Shown: piece by piece, positions 26,347 to 35,691 of the stretch
Numbering within the stretch: the first letter of the stretch is position 1
Layout of the letters: each line of letters opens with the position of its first letter
From: Acidovorax soli
GTDB lineage: Bacteria > Pseudomonadota > Gammaproteobacteria > Burkholderiales > Burkholderiaceae_C
Length of the DNA: 64,000 nucleotides
Direction: 5' to 3'
Assembly (NCBI RefSeq): GCF_014207955.1
Contig: NZ_JACHLK010000005.1
Coordinates: forward strand, 310,001 to 374,000
The notes under the pieces: generated by a model
What the model was told of the DNA's origin: nothing
Database searches by the model: none
Seen by the model: only the letters and a program-made list of their open reading frames with translations
Position numbers and translations under genes: made by a program

Positions 26347-28518
26347 TCAGAACCGGTAGGTCGAGGTCAGCGCATAGGTGCGCCCCTGGCCATAGAAGCA
26401 GTCGCCGCGCGCCAGGCACTGGGTGATGTGCACCTTGTCGGCCAGGTTGGTCACGTTGAAGGCCACGCGCCAGTCGCCCGCGTCGTAGGCCAGCAGGGCA
26501 TCGGCCAGCGTGGCAGAAGGCGTGCTGATGGCGGAGCTGCCACTCCACTGCGAGCCGGTGTGGCGCACGCCGACACCCACGGTCCAGCCGCCACGCCCTT
26601 CGGTGGCAAAGCGGTGCGACAGCCAGGCCGAGCCCGTCTGCTTGGGCACGCTGGCCACGGGCAGGCCCTGGTCGCCGGCATTGCTGCGGGCGATCTTGGC
26701 GTCGGTGTAGCCGTAGGCCAGGGTCAGGTCCCAGTGGCTGGCCAGGCTGGCGGTGAGCTCGGCATCCAGGCCGTTGACCTTGACCTCGCCGATCTGCAGG
26801 CTGTTGAGCGGGTTGGCCGGGTCGTTGGTCTTGCGGTTGGTTTCGCGCAGCTGGTAGGCTGCCACGAAGGCCGAGATGCCCTGGCCTGGCGGCTGCCACT
26901 TCACACCGGCCTCCCACTGCTTGCCGCGCGTGGGCTTGTAGGGCGTGCCGTAGACGTCCAGGCCGCCCAGCGGCTGGAAGGATTCGGAGTAGCCCACATA
27001 GGGCGCCCAGCCGCCGTCCATCTGGTAGGTGACACCGGCGCGCTTGGTCCAGGCCTTGTCGTCCACCGCGGCTGCGGGGCGGCCTTCGGTGTCGGTCTTG
27101 GCGCTGTCGTGGCGCAGGCCCAGGGTGGCCGTGAAGCGGCCCCAGGTGATCTGGTCCTGGGCATAGAAGCCGAGCTGGCGCTGGGCCACGCCGGGCTGGC
27201 GCACCAGGGCCGAGGCACTGGGCGCGGTGAAGTTGCCGTACACCGGGTTGTAGACGTCGATGGACGGGGCCACGGCGCGCCAGGCCGACTGGCCCGAGTG
27301 GTTGCGCTGCACGTCCAGGCCGGCCAGCAGCGTGTGCTGCGTGGCGCCCGCGTTGAGCTTGCCTTCGAGCTGCGTGTCGATGAGCAGCATGCGGCCGGTG
27401 TTGAGGTTCCACACCGCGTCGCGCACCACGGTGCGGTTGTCGCTGTTGAACACCGGGCGCGCAGGGCGGCCGGTGGCGGCATTGGCCGTGAAGCTGGTGT
27501 AGATGGTGCGGTAGTCGACCTCGGTCACCGTGCGGCGCAGGTTCTGGCGCACGGTCCAGCTATCGTTCAGGCGGTGGCTGAACAGGTAGCCCCAGGAGCT
27601 GTTCTCGGTGTCGAAGGCGTCCCAGCCCGGCTCGCTGATGAAGGTCGAGCGCGGAATCTGGCCGTACTGGTTGGGCAACTGCGTGCCTTGCCAAGGGAAG
27701 AAGCCGATCAGCGAACCGCTCTTGTCCTTCTGGTGCAGGCCCTGCAGCGTGAGCGAGGTGTCGGCGCTCGGGCGCCAGGTCAGCGAGGGGGCGAGCACCA
27801 CGCGGTCGTCGTCCACATGGTTCACCTGGGTGCCGCTGTCGCGGCCCACGGCCACCAGGCGGTACAGCCACTGGCCGTTGGCATCGAGCGCGCCGGTCAG
27901 GTCGGCGGCGATCTGCTTGCGCGCGTGGCTGCCCACCTGCACCTGCACTTCGCGCGCGGTCTCGGCCTGGGGGCGCTTGCTCGTGAGGTTGAGCACGCCG
28001 CCCACGCTGCCCTGGCCGTACAGCACCGAGGTCGGGCCGCGCAGGAACTCCACGCGCTCCAGCGTGTACGGGTCGGGCCGGCTGCTGTTGTAGGTGCCGT
28101 AGGTGCGCAGCAGGCCGTCCTGGTACTGCGAGACGGTGGCACCGCGCGCGCTGAAACTGTCGACGCGGCTGTCGAAGTAGTTGGAGACTGCGCCCGCGGT
28201 GTAGGCCGTGACCTGGCGCAGGGTCTGCACGCCCTGGGCCTCCATCTGGTCGCGCGTCACCACACTGATGGCCTGCGGGGTCTCGAGCAGCGGCGTGTCG
28301 GTCTTGGTGGCGCTCAAGCCGCGCTTGGCCACGAAGCCGGAAACCGGGGCCGTGGGGTTTTCGCGCTCGGCGCCGGACTGCACGGTCACGGGGGCCAGCG
28401 TGGCTTCAGCGGCCGCTGGCGCTGCGGTCTGGGCCTGCGCACAGGCGCTGCAGGCCACCAGGAAGGCGGCCTGGGCAATGGCGGTGCGCGGAAGCCGCGC
28501 GAGGTGGTGGGTTGGCAT
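26347..28518 (-). CDS. TonB-dependent siderophore receptor
   Basis: 723-residue outer-membrane receptor importing ferric siderophore. A signal peptide (about residues 1-29, ending near CAQAQT) leads almost directly into the plug domain; there is no N-terminal signalling (STN) domain. Plug motifs include ETPQAISVVTRDQM and VEFLRGPTSVLYGQGSVGG. The barrel ends in TYRF with the terminal Phe needed for outer-membrane insertion. The start ATG at 28518 was chosen because it begins the signal peptide. It lies 218 bases downstream of the DUF4198 gene on the same strand and may be read from the same Fur-controlled promoter. The FhuA/FhuE-type receptor class is likely; the ligand is unknown. Confidence 0.92.
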   Translation of the reverse strand: MPTHHLARLPRTAIAQAAFLVACSACAQAQTAAPAAAEATLAPVTVQSGAERENPTAPVSGFVAKRGLSATKTDTPLLETPQAISVVTRDQMEAQGVQTLRQVTAYTAGAVSNYFDSRVDSFSARGATVSQYQDGLLRTYGTYNSSRPDPYTLERVEFLRGPTSVLYGQGSVGGVLNLTSKRPQAETAREVQVQVGSHARKQIAADLTGALDANGQWLYRLVAVGRDSGTQVNHVDDDRVVLAPSLTWRPSADTSLTLQGLHQKDKSGSLIGFFPWQGTQLPNQYGQIPRSTFISEPGWDAFDTENSSWGYLFSHRLNDSWTVRQNLRRTVTEVDYRTIYTSFTANAATGRPARPVFNSDNRTVVRDAVWNLNTGRMLLIDTQLEGKLNAGATQHTLLAGLDVQRNHSGQSAWRAVAPSIDVYNPVYGNFTAPSASALVRQPGVAQRQLGFYAQDQITWGRFTATLGLRHDSAKTDTEGRPAAAVDDKAWTKRAGVTYQMDGGWAPYVGYSESFQPLGGLDVYGTPYKPTRGKQWEAGVKWQPPGQGISAFVAAYQLRETNRKTNDPANPLNSLQIGEVKVNGLDAELTASLASHWDLTLAYGYTDAKIARSNAGDQGLPVASVPKQTGSAWLSHRFATEGRGGWTVGVGVRHTGSQWSGSSAISTPSATLADALLAYDAGDWRVAFNVTNLADKVHITQCLARGDCFYGQGRTYALTSTYRF

Positions 28519-28736
28519 GGTCGTCGTCGATGGCAAAGGTTCGGCCCGCGGCCGGGGCGGCAGCGAAGGCGGGTTGGCACAGGGGGGCAGTGCACGGCCG
28601 CAGCAGCGGGTGTGCGCGGTCCGGTGGCAGTGGCGGGGGAAACGGGCTGCGCGCAGTGGCATCAGCCCGGGAGGCCCCTGCAGGCTGCATGGCCTTGCGG
28701 CCGCCTGCAAGGGAGCGCCCTTGGGGCGCGCTGCTG

Positions 28737-29456
28737 TCAGTGCTTTTCGGGTGCGGGTGGCAGTGGTGGCGATACGGCGCCTTCGGCCTGCACGAAGCTC
28801 AGCGTGGTCACGTAGCTGGCTTCACCATACTTCTCACCCTGGGCTTCGCCGGGGGTCTTGTCGGTGTGGTGCACTTCGGCCACGTACTGGCCCTTCCAGG
28901 GGGTCAGGAACTCCACGGTGCCGTCGTCAGCGGACTGGGCTTCGCGGCTCCAGCCGGCGGGCGAGACCAGTTGCACCTTGGCCTTGGGCAGCGGCTTGCC
29001 GTTGAACACGACCTTGAGCTGGCCGGGCTTGCCGGTGGGCACCAGGTCCAGCGCCTGGCCGGGCGCCACGGGCTGGGCGAGGCTGGCGACCCAGCGCGCC
29101 GAGGGCTGCCAGTACATGGCGGGCAGGTTGCGCTTGCTGCGGTCGATCAGCGGGTAGGTGGCGGCGGCGAACAGCGTGTCGGCATTGCCGGTCACGGTGT
29201 AGGCGAATGCGTCCTTGGTGAGCTTGCCTTCGACCTTCTGGCTGGCAGTGCCGGCGCGCTGCTCGAGCACGGGCACGCCCTTGAACTTGTCCAGGGCGCC
29301 CGGCGAGGTTTCGCGCAGGTTGTCGTTGAATTCGCCGAAATGCAGGCGGACCTGGCCGCCGCCGGCGTTTTCGAGCCAGACCTGGTGGGCGTTGGCGGTG
29401 GTAGCGGCTGCCGCCACCAGGGCGAAGGCGGCGGCGGTGCGAAGTGTCAGGGTCAT
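28737..29456 (-). CDS. DUF4198 periplasmic protein
   Basis: 239-residue exported protein: signal peptide of about 23 residues ending ANAHQVW, then a beta-rich DUF4198 region. Such proteins are found next to TonB receptors and metal transporters and are suggested to bind metal or ligand in the periplasm; the histidine exposed at the predicted mature N-terminus (AHQVW) is reminiscent of copper-binding termini. It stands between two receptor genes and directly behind a Fur-box-like dyad, so iron regulation is likely. The function is inferred only from context. Confidence 0.8.
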   Translation of the reverse strand: MTLTLRTAAAFALVAAAATTANAHQVWLENAGGGQVRLHFGEFNDNLRETSPGALDKFKGVPVLEQRAGTASQKVEGKLTKDAFAYTVTGNADTLFAAATYPLIDRSKRNLPAMYWQPSARWVASLAQPVAPGQALDLVPTGKPGQLKVVFNGKPLPKAKVQLVSPAGWSREAQSADDGTVEFLTPWKGQYVAEVHHTDKTPGEAQGEKYGEASYVTTLSFVQAEGAVSPPLPPAPEKH

Positions 29457-29494
29457 GGTGAGATGCCTTTGAAGTGAGAGAGTTGGTAAATGAG

Positions 29495-29513
29495 AACGAT
29501 GGTGATTATCGTT
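29495..29513 (-). promoter_or_regulatory. Fur-box-like dyad upstream of the DUF4198 gene
   Basis: 19-base dyad with perfect outer arms AACGAT and ATCGTT around GGTGATT, lying 39-57 bases upstream of the DUF4198 start. Length, spacing and AT-richness match a Fur operator. The preceding receptor gene ends at 29519, so this is the only control region for the downstream two genes. Confidence 0.6.
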
Positions 29514-29518
29514 GTACT

Positions 29519-31651
29519 TTACAAATCTACCTGTGCCGAAAGGGAGACGGTGCGCGGGCGGCCCAGGTAGGTGCCGTTGAGCCAGTATTGCTTGTCAGTG
29601 AGGTTGGCCACCGACAGGCGCCAGACCATGGGCTTGCCCGCCACCTTGGCGGCGTAGCGCAGCCCGGCATCGAGCAGCGTGTAGGCGGGCAACTGCTGGG
29701 TGTTGAGGGCATCGCGCTGCTGCTTGCCGGTGTAGAGCACACCGCCCGTGAGCGCCAGGCCTGGCACGGCGGCGATGTCCTGCTCGGCATAGAGCTTGGC
29801 CTGGACCTCGGCGACGTTGGCCGGCGTCTTGCCCTGCAGGGCTGGGGTGGCCGTTTGCTTGGTCACCTGGGCGTCCAGCAGGGTGACGCCGCCCCACAGC
29901 GTCAGCCCGGGCAGGGCGCGGCCGCTGGCGGTGAATTCGACGCCCTTGTGCACCTGGCGGCCGTCCTGCACGTACACCGGCGCGGCGGGGTTGGTGGTGG
30001 TGTCGGTGTACTGCAGGCCCTTGTCGATCTGGAACAGGGCTCCGGTCAGCAGCATATTGCCGAGTGCGGCCTTGATCCCGAGTTCCGCCTGTTTGGACAG
30101 CAGGGGCGGCAGGACGGCGCCCGCGTTGACCACGGCGCGGCCGCCAGCGGTCAGCGGCGCCGTGCCGCCCTTCTCCAGGCTCTCCATGTAGTTGGCGTAG
30201 AGCGTGATGTGCTCGCGTGGCTTGAACAGCAGCGCCAGCGAGGGCGTGGTGCGGCTGTCGCCGTAGCGCGCCGTGGTGGCGCCCGCGGCGTTGTAGCTGG
30301 TGTCCGTGATGCTGGCGTGGGTGAGGCCGACCAGGGCCGACCACTGCGCGTTGAACTCCACATGGTCGCCCAGCACCCAGTTGCCGTAGCGCGAGCGCTG
30401 GGCGATGTACTTGGGGCCCGCGATGCTGAAGGCCGGGGCGGTGAGCGCCGTGGGCGCCGCGATGTCCATGGGCGCCGAGGTCAGCGTGGCCCAGCCGCCC
30501 GCCGAGCTCAGGAAGGGGGTGCGCTCGTCGTGGTCGCCGTACCAGCCCGCGGTGAGCTTGTGGCGCAGGCTGCCGGTCTGCAGCTTGCCGTCCACCAGCG
30601 CAAAGCCGCCCAGCGCCTGGACGTCGGGGTAGTCCCAGGCGCTGGCCTGCACGCGGTAGCGGCCCGGGGCGCCGGTCACGAAGAGGTTGTTGGCGGCGAT
30701 GAGGTCGATGTCGCTCTTGCGCTGCGTGAGGCCGGTGCGCACGGTCAGCGCCTCGCTGGCGCGCCAGGTCAGGCGTGCGCCCCACTGGGTCTGCGTGGTG
30801 TCGGTGCGCGTGAAGGGCTGGCCGTAGGCGCGGTGCAGGTCGGGCGCTGCGGGAAACGCGGCCCCGGGGTCCACGTCCCAGAAGGGCTCGGTGCCGCGCA
30901 TGTGGTAGACGCTGCGCGAGGCATCGAACTGGAGCTGCAAGCGGTCGCTGAGGTTCCAGTCGAGCGCACCGCTCACCAGACCGCGCCGCAGGGACTGGCC
31001 ATCGAGCCGCAGGTCGCCGCCCTGCGCGACGGCGTTGAGGCGGTAGGCCAGGCGGCCATCGGCGTCCAGCGCGCCGCCGAAGTCGCCATGCACGCGCAGG
31101 TTGCTTCCTTCGGTGATGCCGGCGGTCACGCGCGCCAGCGGCTGGTAGACGGGGCGCTTGAGCACGTAGTTGATGGTGCCGCCCACGTTGCCGCTGCCAT
31201 AGAGAAAGCCCGACAGGCCGGTCAGCACCTCGATGCGCTCCTTGTCCTCCAGGTCCGTGTTCACATAGGTGGTGGTGCTGGGAACGCCGTCGATGCGCTT
31301 GGTGGAGCCCACGCTGAAGCCGCGCATGGCGACGCTGGTGAAAAAGCGCGACTGTGGCCCCTGCAACTGCACCACGGGGTTGTAGCGGAAGGCGTCGTCG
31401 GGCTTGCTGGCCTGCAGGTTCTGCAGCAACTCGCTGGTGGTCACATTGACCGAGAAAGGCGTATCGAGCAGGGGCAGGTCGGCCAGGGGGCCGAGCTGCC
31501 GTACCTGGCTGGGGCGGTAGCCCTGGGCCGCGGCGCCATCGCGTTCGCTGGCGGCTTCCTGGATCTTGACCTCGGGCAGGGCCTGCTGGGCCTGGGCCGT
31601 GGCGGCCAGGCCCAGCAGCGCGGCCATCAAGGGTGTCAATGTGCGTGGCAT
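29519..31651 (-). CDS. TonB-dependent siderophore receptor
   Basis: 710-residue outer-membrane receptor with a signal peptide of about 21 residues (ATAQAQ) and a plug with LLDTPFSVNVTTSELLQN, VAMRGFSVGSTKRIDGVP and GLSGFLYGSGNVGGTINYV. There is no STN domain. Unusually the last residue is Leu (AQVDL) rather than the Phe or Tyr normally recognised by the outer-membrane assembly machinery. It follows another receptor gene on the same strand by 161 bases, as second of a tandem pair behind the PepSY module at 34-35 kb. The ligand is unknown. Confidence 0.9.
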   Translation of the reverse strand: MPRTLTPLMAALLGLAATAQAQQALPEVKIQEAASERDGAAAQGYRPSQVRQLGPLADLPLLDTPFSVNVTTSELLQNLQASKPDDAFRYNPVVQLQGPQSRFFTSVAMRGFSVGSTKRIDGVPSTTTYVNTDLEDKERIEVLTGLSGFLYGSGNVGGTINYVLKRPVYQPLARVTAGITEGSNLRVHGDFGGALDADGRLAYRLNAVAQGGDLRLDGQSLRRGLVSGALDWNLSDRLQLQFDASRSVYHMRGTEPFWDVDPGAAFPAAPDLHRAYGQPFTRTDTTQTQWGARLTWRASEALTVRTGLTQRKSDIDLIAANNLFVTGAPGRYRVQASAWDYPDVQALGGFALVDGKLQTGSLRHKLTAGWYGDHDERTPFLSSAGGWATLTSAPMDIAAPTALTAPAFSIAGPKYIAQRSRYGNWVLGDHVEFNAQWSALVGLTHASITDTSYNAAGATTARYGDSRTTPSLALLFKPREHITLYANYMESLEKGGTAPLTAGGRAVVNAGAVLPPLLSKQAELGIKAALGNMLLTGALFQIDKGLQYTDTTTNPAAPVYVQDGRQVHKGVEFTASGRALPGLTLWGGVTLLDAQVTKQTATPALQGKTPANVAEVQAKLYAEQDIAAVPGLALTGGVLYTGKQQRDALNTQQLPAYTLLDAGLRYAAKVAGKPMVWRLSVANLTDKQYWLNGTYLGRPRTVSLSAQVDL

Positions 31652-31812
31652 GGCAGTGTCATCTCTTGGGAAAAGGCACGCAGGCCCGAAGGCGCGTGCC
31701 GTGGCTCACGAAAAATGGCTGCCTGTGCGAAACGCTGTGGTGGTTCGCGTTGGTGGCTGGAAAAAATGCGCGGAAGCGGCATGCGCTCCCGCGGACGGGC
31801 AGGGGGCGCCGG

Positions 31813-34023
31813 TCAGAAATCGACGCTGGCGCTCAGCGTGAAGGCGCGCGGGGCCCCCACCACCAGGTAACCCGAGCCGGGGTAGCCGCCCACCGAGGCC
31901 CAGTGGCTCTTGTTGGTCACGTTGTCGATGCGCGCGCGCAGCGTGAGCAGTTTGCCGCCGACTTCGGTCAGGTAGCGCGCGCCCAGGTCCAGGCGGTTCC
32001 AGCCGGCCACGCGCAAGGTGTTGGTGGCGTTGGCGTAGCTCGATCCGGTGTGCACCAGGCGGCCGTCCAGCGCCAGGCCGCGCACACCGGGCACATCCCA
32101 CTCCAGGCCCAGGTTGGCCTGCAGCTTGGGCACGCCGATCACGCGCTGGCCTTCGGTGAGTGCCGAGCCCGTGCGCTGCTGCTTGGCTTCGAGCCAGGTG
32201 GCGCCGCCGAGCACGCGCAGGCCGCTCACGGCTTCGCCCTGCACGGCGAGTTCCAGGCCCTGGTGGCGGTCCTTGCCATTGGCGCCGAAGATGCCGGCGG
32301 CATCGACCACGGAGCGTGGTTTGTCGGTGGAGAACAGTGCCACGCTGCCGCCCACGCGGCCGCCGTCGTACTTGACGCCGATTTCCTTTTGCTTGGAGAC
32401 ATAGGGGGCCAGCATGGTGCCGCGGTTGGCTGCGGTGGAGGGCGCCGTCTCGCCCTGGCTCAGGCCCTCGGCGTAGTTGGCGTACACCGACAGGCTCTTG
32501 TCGATCTTGTACAGGGCGCCCAGCAGCGGGCTGGTGCGGCTCTGGTCGTAGCGGTCGGTCTGGATGCCGGTGTTGTAGTTGAAGTTGGCGATGTCGAACT
32601 TCTGGTGGCGCAGGCCCAGCGTCAGCAGCAGGCGCTTGTCCAGCATGGACAGCGTATCGCCCAAGGCCACGCTGCTGAGCTTGATGCGGCCCGTGGTCAG
32701 CGGGTTGCCCATGGCACCGCCGTACAGGGCCCTGGCGCTGTAGCCCGGCAGGGCTGTGAACACCGGGTTGTAGAGGTTGGTGGCCTGGGTGTTGTTGAAG
32801 TCCATCACGTAGGCGTTCTTCTTGTCCAGCGTGAAGCTGGACGCCGCCAGCACCCACTCATGGCCCACGCCGCCGGTCTGCAGCGTGCCGCGCAGGCCCA
32901 GCTCGCCGGTGTTCACATTGTCCTTGCGGTTGTTGTCGAAGCGGTAGGTCGTGCCCGCGCCGGTGCTGCCGTTGGCCACCGAGAGGTTGGCCAGCGAGTT
33001 CGACTCGGTGCCACTGCGCGCGCCGGCGGCGGCCCAGGCGGTGATGTTGGCATGGATGTCCCACTCGCCGCGCAGCGTGCCGAAGGTGTCGCGCTCGTTG
33101 GAGAAGGACCAGGGCTGGGCGAAGTTGGTGTCGCCGTCCGGCGCGGTGGGCACCGAGGTGGCCGTGGCGCCCAGCGTGACGTTGGTGCGGGTGCGCTTGA
33201 GCTTGTGGTCCTGCCAGCCGATGTCGCCCGACAGGCGCACGTCGCGGCTGCGCCAGTCCAGGCCCACGGCGGCCAGGCCGAGCCGGGCCTTCTCGTCGTC
33301 GATGGCGGTGCCGCCGTTGTGCGAGGCCACGTTGACGCGGATGCCGGTATTGCCATCAGGCCCGAAGCGGCGTGCGATGTCGGCCGCCACGTCGCTGTGG
33401 CCGCCGCTGCCGGCACCCAGGCTGACCCGGTTCAGCGGCTCGTTGGGCGCGCGCTTGGGCAGCAGGTTGATGGCGCCGCCCAGGCCACCACCACCGGGGT
33501 TGGCACCGTTCAGGAAGGACGAGGCGCCGCGCAGCACTTCCACGCGCTCGAACAGCTCGGTGGCGATGTACTGGCGTGGCAGCAGGCCGTACAGGCCGTT
33601 GTAGGCCGTGTCGTCCGAGCCCAGGATGAAGCCGCGGATGAAGTACGACTCCTGGAAGTTGCCGAAGCCGCGCGCCACGCGCACCGTGGGGTCGTTCTGC
33701 AGCACGTCGCCCACGCTGCGGGCATGGCGGTCCTGGATCAGCTCGTTGGTGTAGCTGATGGTGGAGAAGGGCGTCTCCATGGCATCGCGCGTGCCCAGGA
33801 TGCCGACGCGGCCGCCGCGCGCCACCTGGCCGCCGGCATAGGCGGGCGACAGGCCTTGGGCCGAGGCGTCGGCGCTGGCATTCACGGTGACGGTGGAGAG
33901 CGTCTTGTCGTTGCCGGCAGTGCTCTGCGCGAGTGCGGCAGGCAGGGCAAACATGCACAGCAGGGCCGCGGCCAGGGCCGCCGGGGTGGGTGCAAACAGA
34001 GGGGTGCGGGTGGTGACGTGCAT
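31813..34023 (-). CDS. TonB-dependent siderophore receptor
   Basis: 736-residue receptor. The signal peptide (about residues 1-33, ALPAALAQS) runs into a TonB-box-like LSTVTVNA and then the plug (METPFSTISYTNELIQDRHA, SYFIRGFILGSDDTAYNGLY). No STN domain. The barrel ends SASVDF with the canonical terminal Phe. The ATG at 34023 was preferred over one five codons upstream. It lies 33 bases after the 77-residue membrane protein gene and belongs to the PepSY transcription unit starting near 35.5 kb. Confidence 0.92.
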   Translation of the reverse strand: MHVTTRTPLFAPTPAALAAALLCMFALPAALAQSTAGNDKTLSTVTVNASADASAQGLSPAYAGGQVARGGRVGILGTRDAMETPFSTISYTNELIQDRHARSVGDVLQNDPTVRVARGFGNFQESYFIRGFILGSDDTAYNGLYGLLPRQYIATELFERVEVLRGASSFLNGANPGGGGLGGAINLLPKRAPNEPLNRVSLGAGSGGHSDVAADIARRFGPDGNTGIRVNVASHNGGTAIDDEKARLGLAAVGLDWRSRDVRLSGDIGWQDHKLKRTRTNVTLGATATSVPTAPDGDTNFAQPWSFSNERDTFGTLRGEWDIHANITAWAAAGARSGTESNSLANLSVANGSTGAGTTYRFDNNRKDNVNTGELGLRGTLQTGGVGHEWVLAASSFTLDKKNAYVMDFNNTQATNLYNPVFTALPGYSARALYGGAMGNPLTTGRIKLSSVALGDTLSMLDKRLLLTLGLRHQKFDIANFNYNTGIQTDRYDQSRTSPLLGALYKIDKSLSVYANYAEGLSQGETAPSTAANRGTMLAPYVSKQKEIGVKYDGGRVGGSVALFSTDKPRSVVDAAGIFGANGKDRHQGLELAVQGEAVSGLRVLGGATWLEAKQQRTGSALTEGQRVIGVPKLQANLGLEWDVPGVRGLALDGRLVHTGSSYANATNTLRVAGWNRLDLGARYLTEVGGKLLTLRARIDNVTNKSHWASVGGYPGSGYLVVGAPRAFTLSASVDF

Positions 34024-34056
34024 GGTGGCTGGGAACAAGTCGAAGAGCGGTGGAGA

Positions 34057-34290
34057 TCAGGAAGGGGTGGAGTCGGCGTCGCTGCTGTCGTCGCCGGCCG
34101 TTGCGGTGTGGGTGGGCCGCCAGGCGAACCAGGCCATCACGGCCACAGGCACGCCCAGCCCGAGCCAGGACCACCAGTCGCCCCAGGTGTCCGAGATGAG
34201 TGCAGTGGCCAGGCCGCTGGCCGTGAGCAGCCCGAGCACGATGGGCCAGCCCCAGAGGGTGCGAAAGGGCGTGGACGCGTTCTTGCTCAT
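34057..34290 (-). CDS. Small two-helix membrane protein of the PepSY module
   Basis: 77-residue protein with a short cytosolic start (MSKNASTPFRTLWGWPI), two hydrophobic helices (about residues 13-31 and 38-58) and an acidic Ser/Asp tail. The ATG overlaps the stop of the PepSY gene (ATGA at 34287-34290), showing translational coupling and supporting that it is real. I do not recognise a named family. Its position between reductase and receptor mirrors that of DUF3325 in the second module at 40-42 kb, so it may be an accessory subunit of the reductase. Confidence 0.75.
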   Translation of the reverse strand: MSKNASTPFRTLWGWPIVLGLLTASGLATALISDTWGDWWSWLGLGVPVAVMAWFAWRPTHTATAGDDSSDADSTPS

Positions 34291-35474
34291 GCCGCGCGCT
34301 CCGGGTGGGCTGCCAGGGAGGCCGTGGCGTTGGCGGGCAGGGCCGTGGAGGCTGCTGCTGGCTGCGCCGCCTGCGCGGGCGCCTTGCGGCGCAGCCACAG
34401 GTACAGGCCGCTGCCCAGTACGATGATGGTGGCGATGTCCAGGAGCGCCCAGAGAATCTTCATGGGCATGCCGCCGTAGTCGCCGAAGTGCAGCGGCTGC
34501 GACACCAGCAGCGCCGTGAGGTACCAGGGCAGTTGCGGCGCGGCCGTGATCTGGCCGCTGTGCGCGTCGACCAGGATGGGTTGCAGCAGGCGCGAGGTGA
34601 GCGGCTCGGCGCCGCGCACGAAGACGGTGTTGTGGTGCGGGCTGGAGAACGCGGTGCCCGGGAAGGCGATGAACGACAGCTTGGTGCCCGGCGCGTGCGC
34701 GCGTGCCACGTCCACCGCCTGCTGCAGCGGGCCGCGCTCTGCCATGGCGATCACGGGCTTGCCCTTGTAGGGCGCGAGCAGGGTGGACAACTGGTCGTAC
34801 TGCCAGTACTTGATCATCAGGTCGGCCCAGGTGTTGATCATGCCGGTGGCACCCACCACGAGGGCCCAGACCAGGGTGACGATGCCCAGCAGGTTGTGCA
34901 GGTCCAGCCACTTCACGCGCGTGGAGCGGTCGCGCCGCACGTCGCCGAAGCGCAGCTTGCGCATGAAGGGCGCGTACAGCACCACGCCGGTGACGATGGC
35001 CACCAGCAGCAACAGGCCCATGAAGCCCAGGAACAGCTTGCCCGGCAGGCCCGCGAACAGGTCCACGTGCAGGCGGAACATCAGGTTCATGAAGCCCTGG
35101 TTGGTCGGGATGTCGGACAGCACCTTGGCCGTGCGCGCATCGACTGCGACGGACTTGAAGTCTTCCGTCGGGTCGGGCGTGTGGGTGAGCGTGACGAACC
35201 AGACCTTGTCGTCGTCCTCGGCCTGCGAGACGAACTGCACCATGCGCTCGGGGTGCACGGCCTTGGCGGCGGCGATCACCGTGTCCAGGCTGGCGCGCGG
35301 TGTGCTGTCGGGCATGGCGGGGGCCTCGACCTCGGTGCCCAGCAGGTGGCCGATCTCGTGGTGGAAGATCAGCGGCAGGCCGGTGAGGCACAGCAGCAGC
35401 ATGAAGACCGTGCAGATGAGGCTGGACCACTTGTGGGTCCAGGACCAGCGGCGGATGGCGGTGGGTGACAGCAT
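34287..35474 (-). CDS. PepSY-associated membrane protein, predicted siderophore-iron reductase
   Basis: 395-residue inner-membrane protein of the PepSY_TM family, related to FoxB/PiuB-type proteins proposed to reduce ferric siderophores at the periplasmic face. Four main membrane helices are seen, near residues 19-40, 135-160, 185-210 and 345-365. Histidines flank them (THKWSS, FHHEIGHLLG, RLHVDLF, LHNLLG), suitable for heme or metal binding. The start ATG at 35474 begins the conserved domain; the in-frame extension upstream reaches into the regulatory region. It is the first gene of a unit continuing with the 77-residue protein and two TonB receptors. Confidence 0.88.
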   Translation of the reverse strand: MLSPTAIRRWSWTHKWSSLICTVFMLLLCLTGLPLIFHHEIGHLLGTEVEAPAMPDSTPRASLDTVIAAAKAVHPERMVQFVSQAEDDDKVWFVTLTHTPDPTEDFKSVAVDARTAKVLSDIPTNQGFMNLMFRLHVDLFAGLPGKLFLGFMGLLLLVAIVTGVVLYAPFMRKLRFGDVRRDRSTRVKWLDLHNLLGIVTLVWALVVGATGMINTWADLMIKYWQYDQLSTLLAPYKGKPVIAMAERGPLQQAVDVARAHAPGTKLSFIAFPGTAFSSPHHNTVFVRGAEPLTSRLLQPILVDAHSGQITAAPQLPWYLTALLVSQPLHFGDYGGMPMKILWALLDIATIIVLGSGLYLWLRRKAPAQAAQPAAASTALPANATASLAAHPERAA

Positions 35475-35581
35475 GGTGCAGGGCTTCGCGGGCCGGACAA
35501 GCGTGGAAACCTGGAAACAGGGCGATGGAAGAAGCCCCCGCGGCGGCGTGCCGGGGGGGCTTGGTGCCTCGATTTTACGAT

Positions 35582-35600
35582 GCAAGTAAGAATGATTTGC
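35582..35600 (-). promoter_or_regulatory. Fur-box-like sequence upstream of the PepSY module
   Basis: Imperfect 19-base dyad, outer arms GCAA and TTGC with partial inner symmetry, in the AT-rich stretch 108-126 bases before the PepSY start. It is weaker than the dyads at 44518 and 50328, but it is the only candidate operator for this unit. Confidence 0.42.
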
Positions 35601-35634
35601 TTTTGCGTTATTTTTGTATTGTTGTTTTGATGTC

Positions 35635-35669
35635 AAAAAAGGCCCGGGGCACCTGGGGTGCGCCGGGCC
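35635..35669 (-). terminator. Intrinsic terminator after the five-gene iron operon
   Basis: On the minus strand, a strong stem (GGCCCGG pairing with CCGGGCC, inner CACC/GGTG) spanning 35641-35669 is followed by six T residues (35640-35635). It lies 22 bases after the stop of the receptor gene ending at 35692 and separates the two reductase-receptor modules. Confidence 0.88.
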
Positions 35670-35691
35670 CTGCCCATGGCGTTCCGGGCGC

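Noticed and set aside
29474..34479. Long plus-strand frames (about 800-950 codons) over the TonB receptor genes
   Set aside because: Compositionally skewed shadows of the minus-strand receptors; no recognisable motif, while the minus strand has complete receptor features.
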